Part shown: piece by piece, positions 36,821-47,640 of the stretch | Numbering within the stretch: the first letter of the stretch is position 1 | Layout: each line of letters opens with the position of its first letter | NCBI RefSeq assembly: GCF_039555335.1 | Contig: NC_092640.1 | Location: 30,572,204 to 30,636,203, forward strand | Origin: Amphiura filiformis | Taxonomy: Eukaryota; Echinodermata; Ophiuroidea; Amphilepidida; Amphiuridae | Length of the DNA stretch: 64,000 nucleotides | Reading direction: 5' to 3' | Notes under the pieces: generated by a model | Told to the model about the DNA's origin: nothing | Databases searched by the model: none | The model's input: the letters and a program-made list of their open reading frames with translations, nothing else | Translations under genes and position numbers: made by a program

Positions 36821-38105
36821 GCTTAGGCCTACTTATTCGCGTACCTTTTGCAATGTTATTTCTAATTCAGTGTCTCGTTCAACAATAATCTTTTATAAAC
36901 TGTTTGTAAGTTCAGTCAAATGGCTTGAAATTACGTTTTATATTGACTTTGATATTTTGTAAGACAGGGCAGTATTTTGTATGAATAAACAAATATCACT
37001 GTAGTCAACTGGACGATCCTGATAATTTTCCTGCTGACACTGGTCACTAATGGTCACGCACGACTGCGAGGGGAAGCCGTTTTGAAAGCAACTTTCCAGC
37101 TGAGACCATAATACCTAATAGGTATTATGGTCTCAGCTTTCCAGCCTACGACTCGATTATTCCACCAATCATTTTCGCTGAAAATTTAATACAAGCTCAA
37201 GTTAGCTAATATCTATCATTACAGAAAAGCATACGACCGGCGTTGGCTCATAGTTGCAGATATAACCATTTTGGTGATCGTGACATGCATTTTTTCTCAT
37301 TTTTAGGCTGCTTCGCGCACAATAAACATTAATTTTCTCCACAATAATTGGACTTTTACACGTTACTGTTTGCCTTATATTCATGTTTCATATCTTATCT
37401 ATGGGCTCAATATGGAAATGAAGGGAGAAACGACTCGTGTATTCTATTTTTTTTATGTTTTCTGAAAAACTGTATTTGCCACCTGATTTTCAACATTACG
37501 TTACGTAACAGCAGAGGTCACCCCGGTAAAAATTACCGGAAGTGAGCTAAGTTGCTGTCGTACTGTTGATGTTCAATGCACGATAAACACAATCAACGCG
37601 GTTCAAACTTGATATACGCTAACATGGCAAAAGTGGCCCAACACGTTTTCTGGACGATTTAATTAATCGGACATAACTTTTGAACCCAAGCTAGTAACGA
37701 AACCAACTAAACGTCTTCTTTTAGCCAAGATATCACTAATTCTATTGTGTATTACATTTGTGCCGTAACTCTTTTAGTTTTTTCTTGAGAAGTCAAAATG
37801 CAATTGTACAAATTTTATTGTTACACCCTGTATTTGAATGGGGCTTCAACTTCGTCAATACTGTCGTTTTCCTGTTTTGTTTTTTTTTTTTTTTTTTTTC
37901 ATCAAAAAAATTTATAAACGTAACAATTTGATTTTTTTTTTCACTTTCGCTGGGATCACTGAATGGGACTTTATAGCGCGGATTATTCAAAACTTGTTTT
38001 TACCTACTGCTATATAGTATTAATCCGATTATTACATAACTTTGCCAGCGTATTCAAGACATAGGTTATGTAGGGATAAACTGTACATGGGTATAGAAGC
38101 CCTGC

Positions 38106-38220
38106 GTGCTTTTATCGATTGGCTCCAAACAAAGGATTTGAACCGGTGTCCTTCACCGTAATCACGGCGCAGTAGCCTACAGTCCATTCAATCAAATGTT
38201 GTCAGTGTGCGAGACGAACG
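38106..38220 (-). repeat. tRNA-like repeat, also at 30640-30700
   Basis: Both carry on the minus strand GGTGAAGGACACCGGTTCAA, a B-box region, followed by TTTGTTTGGAGCC-like sequence. SINE-like. Confidence 0.45.
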
Positions 38221-41179
38221 ATGTATTTATCTGGAGGTCACATCATCACTTATCATGCTTATTGTAAAAAGTTTGTCCAATGCATATACCGTGTGTATTG
38301 TTCCCGGGTATTGTCAATACAGTCAAGCAAAGAGGTATTATATTTTGAAAAGGCCGCTATAGTATATTCACAGGGGTGTCTTGAATGGCCAATCATATGG
38401 GACATAATCAAATTGCAGTGACTGCTTCCTTTGTTACCAGATGTCAGTCATCTTGTGATTATTGGACCATGTCTGCAAAAAACGAGCCAAAGTGCAGGCC
38501 CTATGTTTACTCAAACATGATACTAATACTCGGACGATTACAGTACATGTACTTTAAAAAACACTGACCCAACTTCTGAAAGTGATCTATGGACAAGCTA
38601 ACAATTTTGGGGCCTAATTGTAGATAGTGAAAATGAAATCAAAATTTGGAAATTAAGAATGCACTTTTCAATAATATAGGGGATCAATGCCAGTCATTAT
38701 TATGTTTTGATGAATCCAGGTGTGTGAAAATATTGGGATCTAAAACATAATAATGATAAAATTGGATGCTTTACGCCTAACAATATTTATTGGTCTCGCT
38801 ATGAGTTTTAAAATATTTTACTCGACTACATCTCGTCCAATATTTGAAAACTCGTAGCTCGACCAATAAATATCTAGGCTCAATTGATCCAATTTAAAGT
38901 AGGCCCTATAGGGTGTTCAAACCCGGGGTTCAAACCAATGCTTTTCATCTTAAAATGGTTTAAATTGTTTTAAAATTCTCCTCTAGTCCTGGGAAATAAA
39001 GGAGAATGGTAAACTCAACAGCCTCATCTCCACTATTCTCCATCAAAATGGAGATTTTGGTATCAGTGTACATGTAAGTCCATATTTTTCTCATTGACCC
39101 TGTGAAATATTGGGGCTGAAAGATCATATATTTTAAGAATGTGAAGTGTACATGTACATAATTTGTACAATGCTTTGAATGTTGCTATTTCCTGTTTGAC
39201 TACCTACATTGTACAGTACCACAATGTAATTTATAAGCTGGCTGCTTTATTATGATTCTTGTAAGGACAAACTATTCTTTGAGACAAACTATTAAATGGC
39301 ATGGCCTTTATGTTCAAAATAATACAGTTTTGACACTGCCAGTAAAATGTTCTAATTTTAAATAATGTTTTTATTATAAAAATGTAAGACTTGTTTAATA
39401 ATGTATTTTTGTTTGAATCCTACACTGACTGCATGTTGGACTACTCTGTGTACTATGTTAGTCATGTCTTGGAAAAATAAAATGACAATGAATACCGTAA
39501 TAATACAAATTTACATGTATCTATGTGTTTGTTTTCATGGTGATACTGGTGTAACCCGGGGGGGGGGGGCACTCACATGTTAAGGTGGTACGGGTATGTG
39601 CGGCGCGGCGGTCAAGGGTCCCTTTTTCAGGCTCTCTGCCAGTTCCTTAAGCCCCACATTTGGATCTGCTCCAGTTCTTTGAGCCTCAAACTCTGACAAT
39701 TGTAGCTCTTTAAGCTCAAATTTGGAAAATAATTTAGAAATTTTTAGCTCAACAGCCTATAATTTGGCCCTAATTTCAGTTCTTCAAGCCCCTATTTTGC
39801 CCGAAAATCAGTTCTTAGTTCCCAAAGTTAGGCGCTCTGCGCTGAGTGCCCCCTGGCGATGTAAGGACTGATCAATAATGGTTGAGGGTTTTTTATAGAA
39901 CATGAAAAAACCTGCAAAAATGTAAAATTGCTAGGGGAAAAATGTTTTGTTCTGATGAGGGGAAAATGGCCAAATCTGTGAATGCCTGCTGAATTCCAAT
40001 AAAATTGTCAATTTTAAATAAGACTCATCCACAGTTTTTTAGGCCCAATCGAGGGGGGGGGGGGATACTCATGTTTGGGTTGTGGGGGTGCTGCAGAGAA
40101 TTTGACCCATCAAAACCATTTTTTATAAAGAAATTTGGATATAGGCCTACCAAACATTTTGGCCAAATTTTACGCAACTGAATTGTCTTAGTTTGTTTTC
40201 TTGAACAAACATTTGGAGACTGAATTTCAAACATTTGGCTACTGACTATACTGAGAAAATTTTAGGCAAATGTTTTTTATCTTTGATTTCCTCCGCCCCC
40301 CCCACCCCTCATTTTATAAAAAAAAAAAAAAAATCCTGGTCCGCCACTGGACATATCAAAATGGTTAGTGAAGTCATTCAGGGGCTATCAATTTCTTCGG
40401 ACGTGGGGTCCCAAATATATGGGGGATCATAATTTTGTTGGGAGAAAATAGGGGGTCATAAAATTTTGATGCCTAAAATGTAGGGAGTCGAGTCACAAGT
40501 TGACCACAGATAGTATGTTTATTTTATTCAAAAAGACTGATTTTAATACAATTTTAGCCTGTTTAGGGGGTAAGGTGTATGGGGGGGGGCATAAAATCTT
40601 TGTTGCCGAAATAGGGAGGGGTCGCAATTTTATTGACGCCGACTTTTGGAAAATGTGGGACCCCCCATTTCCGAAGAAAATGAGAGCTACTGCCCAGGGG
40701 CATATTTTAATTTCTCATGATGATTGCCTAACATTTAGAAAATCATGCCGTATTTATTTATTTCAAGAGCATAGTTATTATATAATAATTTATATAATCC
40801 CCGGGATATAATCATAAACAATATATCCCCACGATACGGGCATTTTGGATTCTTTTTTATACATAGGCCTATGAAAATTACTTGTAATTATCGGCTATCT
40901 ACGGTAGACAGCAAATTCATCATGATAGTCTCCTCTGCTGCCGGTTTTATCCTACTAACTCAATTATTACTGGCGGAGGAGGAGACTAAAGCCTGTGTTG
41001 ACCTACTGCGCATGATCAGAACAGCCTAATTAATTATTAATGACATCGTAATTCCATTGTCAAAGTGCTCTTCTTTTTTACACCAAAAGAATTCAGGCCT
41101 CGAATAAGGCAACGTGAAGGATTGTGGGTAAAAAAAGGCGCCGCCATTAGAGGCCAGAAGGATTCAGGCTAAGAGTAAG
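38221..41179. other. Spacer with G-run repeats, no gene recognised
   Basis: 38221-39550 resembles ordinary AT-rich DNA. 39558-41500 contains several G or C runs of 9-13 and GGGGTCCCAAATAT-type repeat words. No open frame has a family signature. Confidence 0.4.
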
Positions 41180-41397
41180 GGTGAGAGGGATGAGAGCGTG
41201 GGGGTGTGCGTGAGTGGGTTGTGTATCTTTTATACATTTTACATTATTTTATATTTATATTGTTTCCTATGAGTTATTGTTGTTGTTGTTTTAAATGTAT
41301 TTTTTGTCTTTTATATGAACGCACCGCCAATTTAGGCGTGTGCCGCTGATTCAAAAGCGTCTGTTCAAATAAATAAATAAATAAATAAAAATAAATA
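41180..41397 (+). mobile_element. LINE- or SINE-like 3' end with AAAT tail
   Basis: GCACCGCCAATTTAGGCGTG, then CCGCTGATTCAAAAGCGTCT, ending in an AAATA repeat at 41370-41397. No coding part remains. Confidence 0.4.
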
Positions 41398-42294
41398 ACA
41401 TTTTCTTGGGGGGGGTCCCAAATATGTTGGTGACCGGAGTGAATTTTTTTGTTACCCCCTATCGCGGTCAAAATTTTTTTACGACCCCCCTATTTTGGTT
41501 TCCAAATTTTTTATGCCCCCCTTCCAACTACACAGACTCAAGACAAATTATTCATTGCCGGAACTAAGGTGCGAATCACACCAAAACTCAAGTCAAAGAG
41601 TGAAGAAAGTGCGTGGAGCGCGTTAATTTTTTTATTGTAAGTGTAAAGAAGGGGCGCGGAGCACATACAAATTCCCCAATCGATTTAATATTTTAGAAAA
41701 TCTCTGGGAGGAGGGGGTACTTTTTAAAATGGGCGACGGGATGTGCGGCCGCATCATACTCCCATTTTACACCCAATGACCCCCATTTTTACTGAAATCC
41801 CTTTCACCACGGGCACGGCCCTGCCTCTCACCCAATCAATGACCTCCTTCATTTTTTTGTTTTTCTGTCACCAAAAAAACCCTTATCAAGAATTTTAAAC
41901 AATATTGATGACTTTTTGAAACTTTTGTATCAATGGAAAGATTTCCCCATGCATTCTCACGGTGTAGGCCTACGCCCTACCCATTTTTCGGGCCATGTCA
42001 CCGAAAGACCCCATTTTGGTGTCTAGGCTCTAAGCAGGTGGTGGCGGATGCAATATCGCCATTTTTTACGTCGCCATTGGATTAACACATATACATGAGT
42101 TTACACTATTTCCTATGGCAAAAGGGGGGAGGAGCGGCTGAAAATAATTTTAGGTCCGAAATTAGGGCCCTGAAAAAACTAGTGATTTTTTTCTTTTTGC
42201 ATCAGGCCTCCCTGTTACAAGTGTTTGTGGATGGTCCCTTACTTCCCTCTGGAATCAAGCCTTGAAAAATCCGTTTGACAGTGGGAACCTGAGT

Positions 42295-42350
42295 AAACAA
42301 ACAAACAAACAAACAAACAAACAAACAAACAAACAAACAAACAAACAAAA
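42295..42350. repeat. (ACAA)n microsatellite
   Basis: About 14 uninterrupted copies. Confidence 0.95.
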
Positions 42351-43099
42351 CATGGTATGTTTTTTTCAAAGACATTTCTTGTTTAGTTTAAATTAGTTGG
42401 GTGATTTTTATGTGAATTAATCCGCCCAATACTCATTTTGGGTATTTATCGACTATCGATCATCAATCACTTTCCTCTGCATTGACGGCGCGAAGGACCG
42501 GTGAAATTCCAAATTGGTAAGCATCTTAAACCGAATTAAAGGTATTTTCTTGCAAAATTTGAGCAAAAATGCATTTGTAGAGGTGTTGATGTAATCCTTG
42601 ACCATATGATCTGCGCAGTTAATGACCTCACAAATGTGTAGACACTGAAAATTATGCATGTTTGCGTGCCGTGCTTGTGCCAAATTCAGTACGGACGCTC
42701 TGTCAGCTATTGCCTGGGCCCGGCATTGTAAATGTACACAGCCAGGCACACACTCACAGTACAGATAGTACTCTCTGGCATGCTGGAGTCTCTCTGCATG
42801 TGTGAGGGTCGGACTGTGGGTGCATGGGTGTGACGTGTGTACAGATTACAGTTTACAAATTTTGAATATTAGAAGACTTCATATTCTCAAGTTGAAGAAC
42901 GACATATGCAGCTGCGCACTGCGATCTAGGTATAATTAATTATTTATAAGTATTAAATTTCATCGAAAACTCGGTTTCTAAATAGAATTTTATTGGAGCG
43001 CATTATGTTGATGTTCATCCCCGGTTCCCGCACTCTGCTGTGCATCCACAGGTATTCATGCTTGTTGGTGAACTTTAAAAGCACAGGCTCCTTTTGCAT

Positions 43100-43913
43100 T
43101 TACCCTGAGACTGAGTAAAGATAAACACTTGTGCTGAACGTCAAATTGGTCACTTATCGCTCACTGTTCAAAATGTGACATCTACACCAATTGCAGTCCC
43201 CGAAACTGTCTACTTTTTAGCCGACCTCAATTCCGAAACATTTAGTGATAGTTAAAAATGCGATCCCCAACCCTTTGGTTACCTTTGGACGAATTTGTAG
43301 AAATCTCTGCGATGTCTCCGTGTCTGAAATTCCCCGGTACAAACATCGAAAATGTCGCATTTCTCAGACTCAGTCCCGGTGATGATACTATATCCGCATC
43401 GCTGTTTTCTTACATGAATATGCATATCTCTGACCCCTGTAAGGTCAAAAACGTGGCGTTGATTTCAACCAATCCGATCCACCGATTGTGACATTTTCAT
43501 GAATATTTAATAAGCAGCTTGATACTGACGTCATATCTGAGGTGACAGGAGGCAGCAGATATCATTTTGGTCAACTGAACTCGACTCGTGCGTTCTTTTG
43601 GTTGACATAAATCGAACAAAATTTTCAATAACGGGTAATAGTAGGATTTCAATTTTTATTAATGAAGTTACTTGTAGTTTTGAGGAATTGACAAAGTTGT
43701 TTTTGGAAACTTGGATGTTTGTTTCAACTGATGATGTAGGATCGCAAGGTGAGTGAATTTGTGAAGAAATTTGCTTGTTTGAGTGATAGTAGGATACGGG
43801 ATGTAGGCTAGTCCTCTGTGTTTGACCGGCTCCGACGCTCAATTCACGCTGAATTATTCGTACCTGCTAACCAGACAGCAATACTGCGTATTGCTGTATG
43901 GAACCAGATATAC
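43100..43913. mobile_element. 814-bp element with 8-bp duplication, copy 2
   Basis: Near identical to 18392-19208. Flanked by TTTTGCAT at 43092-43099 and 43914-43921, a different target from copy 1. Small indels relative to copy 1 include an in-frame 6-bp change in the shared open frame (43258-43491). Confidence 0.85.
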
Positions 43914-44887
43914 TTTTGCATCTCATAGCAAAGTTTTCAGAGGAAAAACATTGCTCAAGAAACACTAGCAGCTACTAGCTACGAATTTGTTCACCCCACG
44001 GATGCCCTCGCATTCGCAAAGCAAGCTTTGCCGTTTGAGGATATTTCAAACAAGAAAAACACCCCTTTTATTAGCAATTTCGCGAATTCTTTGCCCTTCA
44101 ACAAATGACGACGATAACCCCTATTTCATGTTCATGATTTTCGCTAACGCGAACAATATTTTTGTATACCCTTTTCTGGCAGAAACAAGGAAAAGGTTGG
44201 CTCACAGCCGACAGGCCCCATGGCTAAATCTATGAACTTCAATCACTTGTTGGCCGGGTACGGTGCACACCGGATGCGCCCAATGGAAAATTGTGAAACT
44301 GCGATATTTTCAGATTAAAACCACAAGATATAATTTATATTAGGCCAAGTAAAATAAATAATGTGTATATCTTCCCCACCCTCACCGATTTTTGGAGATT
44401 TTCAAATATTTTTGTTATTTTTCCTATTTGATTCCTTGCGTTGTTTCTAAAATTGTTGTGATAAAATGACATGTTCAGAAGGGCTTGGTTATCATTTATA
44501 AACACATTCCAAACACTTTTTCAAGCTGGGGGTATACGGACTACTAGGGCTTTGGGGAAATAACAAAAATATTAGGGAGCTTCTCCGATTTTATGATGTG
44601 TTGACAAACACTTTGCAATTGTGATTTTACACATAAATGAATGGTGAAAAATAAAACAATAACAAATAATAAGGACCTCCCTCACCGATTTTTGAACAAG
44701 TCTGGACGATACACATGTTATTTTTTTTACTTGGCCTTAGGGGTGTGATTTTCAGGTAATTTTGTGCCCGGGTACCCAGCACATTTTTCGGGCGGGTAAC
44801 TGAAATTGAACACCCGGTTCCCGCACTCCTTGCAGCCACGGCACGGGTCGGGTATTCAACTATTCATGCTGGATTGCTTGGGTTTTT

Positions 44888-45240
44888 TCGGTTTTGTAGT
44901 GTCCCAGGACCTGAGACCTAAATGCTAGGATCATTCATGGTTGACCTAAAAATTTTAATTGTGTTTATTAATGATTTCAAAAGTGCATAAATTAAATGCA
45001 TTTTGAAATCATTATTAGAGTACTGACATCATGTCAGTAGGCCTACTCTAATAATGATTTCAAAATGCATTGAATTTGCATGCATTTTGAAATCATTAAT
45101 AGAGTATGATATGAATTCATACAAATTTAATATCACTTTTCATATTAAAACACAAAACAATCATGCAATTTTTTTAGGTCAACCATGAATGATCCTAGCA
45201 TTTAGGTCTAGGTCCTGGGACACTACAAAACCGAAAAAAA
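44888..45240. repeat. Palindromic repeat 'GGTCAACCATGAAT', copy 3
   Basis: TTTTGTAGTGTCCCAGGACC and its inverse at the ends, GGTCAACCATGAATGATCCT inside. Confidence 0.7.
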
Positions 45241-45549
45241 ACCAACAAAAACTTTTTTTTATTTTGGGAAATTTTTGACGAGCAAACAAGCATGAATACC
45301 CATGGAACCCAGGCGGGCTCAATTTAAGTCTTTGGCTCTGTGCATGTAGAATTTTGCCTGTGTATGCAAAATATTGTGTTATTTAGCTCATTATGATGGG
45401 GGAAACCAGAGTTGTGCATGTAAATTTTGCTTTCTAGATCGACCCCTCCTAATCAGACCAGTTCATCATGTTCATGATGAGATATGGAGATGGTGATTTG
45501 AAATTGCATATGACAAGGTGTTCTGTTAGCCAGTAAATTTACTGTATTA

Positions 45550-45640
45550 CTGCGCTTAGAAGGAGGTTAGTGTTAGTGTTAGTTTAAGGGTTAGGGTTAG
45601 GGTTGTATTAAAAACCTGACCTCCTTCTAAGCGCAGGAAA
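45550..45640. repeat. Hairpin enclosing a short telomere-like TTAGGG run
   Basis: Arms TGCGCTTAGAAGGAGGTTAG and CTGACCTCCTTCTAAGCGCA flank GGGTTAGGGTTAGGGTTG at 45588-45605. Too short to be a telomere. Confidence 0.7.
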
Positions 45641-46516
45641 ACAACGAATTCCCAAATCTGCCCCCAGGAGACACGATGCATGATATCACTTCTACTGGGG
45701 ATTTATTCTGTGCTTCATGTCTTCTGGAGGCAGATTTGAACTAATGACCTTTTGTGAAATCACCTTATATTAGCGTGAGACTTTGGGAACAAATTTAAAG
45801 GTAAAACTCCAGGATACTTGAAATGGCCAATTCATCATATATTTACCATTTTCTGTGTGTTGCAGTGCACTAAACTGTGAATCATATTGACGGTCACTCC
45901 TATTAATTAATATATGAACCCCTAAAACTAATGCATGTACCGTACTTTTGCCAATTGAATGGCATTTTAGGTACTTTAGTGGTGTGCTCAACTGTGAACC
46001 CATTGACTGTCACCCCTAATTGGGCAATGAGTACTTACAGGTATAAATCAGTGATTACTGAACCAGAACCGTACCTCAACACTATGGACCACAATAGCCT
46101 CATCCCAATAGCATAGTTCAATAACCTCAATTAAACAATCAGAGTGCAAAATTTGACCTCATGTTGCAGAGTATGAGTTTTTGTACTCAAATTTTCAAAA
46201 GTCATTCAATGAATGTACAAATGTATTGGGGTTATAGAACTAAGCCCTGATGAGCATGTTGTGGATCCTAGTGCAAAATGTCAAAATTTTGTATTTTTGG
46301 AACAATGTGAACAGGTTGGTTCCCATGATTTTACCAAATTTGTTCTTTGAAATTTTCACAGGTAAATACATGTTTTGATTTTATTTTGAAATTTATACCT
46401 GATAGGATTGCACATTATGTCTAGCATTCCACTGGGCTCTTTTGACTTAATATCATGTAGTATTATAGCACTCCTTTGAATTAAAACATCCAATGAGCAC
46501 AAATTTAAAAAACTAA

Positions 46517-47176
46517 TTGTGATAATATAAACTCAACCAATAAAGTATCGAAACGATTATAGATGGTTAGATATATCGGGAACTGAAATATATAGCAAAA
46601 ACTTCTTTAATGTATATAAAGCGCGGTTTTCTCCTGCGCATTTTGATACCTCTTTGGGCGCTTGAGTGGCTTCAAGTCGGATTTTGAAAGTTGCACTTAG
46701 TTCCTATTCAAGCCAAATGCTTTCGTCGTGTACACACACACGCACAAAATCAAGACAAAGGACACTGATGTGCTCTGTTTATTAACCATGAACTTTACTT
46801 GATTTTACTCCTTCGACTTCCAACTTCAATACTTGCTACCCTTTACTTATTTCTGACTTATCTCATGAACTCTTTCTGCTGACATCTCAAAGTTTCTCAA
46901 TACTTGGTGTGCCCACCATCAATGTCTACCACTGCCTGGATTCGTCGTCTAACGCATTAGGCTTGAATAGGAGCTAAGTGCAACTTTCAAAATCCGACTT
47001 GAAGCCACTCAAGCGCCCATAACTCGACTAAATGCTATCGTAGAGCAACAAAAGAGGTATCAAAATGCGCAGGAGAAAACCGCGCTTTATATACATTAAA
47101 TAAGTTTTTGCTATATATTTCAGTTCCCGATATATCTAACCATCTACAATCGTTTCGATGCTTTATTGGTTGAGTT
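46517..47176. mobile_element. Foldback mariner-like element with a transposase C-terminal remnant
   Basis: Arms of about 180 bp (CTCAACCAATAAAGTATCGA and its inverse). The centre on the minus strand reads RRRIQAVVDIDGGHTKY and stops, the C-terminal end of a mariner-like transposase. It lies 0.4 kb upstream of gene A exon 1. Confidence 0.75.
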
Positions 47177-47540
47177 AAATGTGTAATGATGTGGACAATG
47201 CCTACAAAATATTTCAACAAAAAAAAAGATGCATTCAAATTCAATGCATTTTGATATCATTAGTAGAGTATGACATGAATACAAAATATCAATTTTTATA
47301 TTAAAAATACAAAACATCTTGAAATTTTATTTTATTTTTTTTTTTTTTAATTCGAGTATAATCCCACCCCCAATTGTGAAAAATTTTCACCTAAAAAACG
47401 GGTGGGACTATACTCGGATCTCGGACCAATACGGTAATATCTGTGGTTTGAATTAACTTGGTACTATTGGTAGCCATGAATTAGTCACTTTAAGTTTTTA
47501 ATGTAGTTGTTGATTGTTTTTGATAATTTTTATTTTACAG

Positions 47541-47640
47541 ATTAACGTGGAAGACCAGTTGGTTGTGAGTCAGAATGGAGACAGTCAACAGTGTTGTTAC
47601 AAAGTCCAAGACTTTGCCACATGGGCAGACAGTGTCAAAG
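47541..47640 (+). CDS. ELOVL4-like: Gene A exon 1: 5' UTR end plus start codon; apparent 1-base deficit
   Basis: The acceptor tattttacag ends at 47540 and the donor gtgaga starts at 47641. ATG at 47575 begins [10 protein letters not shown] in one frame. The segment that must join exon 2, [10 protein letters not shown] plus a split Asp codon, is in another frame, and no in-frame ATG precedes it in this exon. The ATG frame would hit TGA inside exon 2. One extra base near the AAA at 47601-47603 would join the two parts and give 67 coding nt, exactly the length of gene B exon 1. An unseen upstream start exon is the alternative. The acceptor in front of the ATG implies a further noncoding first exon upstream, which I could not place. 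Confidence 0.7.

Larger units (their letters stand above)
35819..37304. repeat. 1.5-kb foldback element with a tRNA-like unit in each arm
   Basis: From both edges inward: TGTCACGATCACCAAAATGG, CATACGACCGGCG, CGACTCGATTATTCCACCAA, GTCAACTGGACGAT, then AGGTTGTGATGGTCTAGTGG, all repeated inverted. Centre at about 36550. Confidence 0.8.
34862..37830 (+). mobile_element. Mariner-like insertion, internally invaded
   Basis: It interrupts the CCCATTCAGTGAT MITE copy at a TA; the right end is ACACCCTGTA (37822-37831). It contains a transposase N-terminal fragment and the foldback 35819-37304. Left-end similarity is weak, so the left border is approximate. Confidence 0.55.
33975..38063 (+). repeat. 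Right arm of a large inverted duplication
   Basis: Matches 30857-32470 in reverse but is expanded by a LINE insertion (34208-34591) and a mariner-like insertion (about 34862-37830). Confidence 0.7.

Noticed and set aside
18392..43913. Two near-identical 0.8-kb repeats as LTRs of one retroelement
   Set aside because: They are 24 kb apart, enclose unrelated DNA, have no TG..CA ends and each has its own distinct 8-bp duplication.
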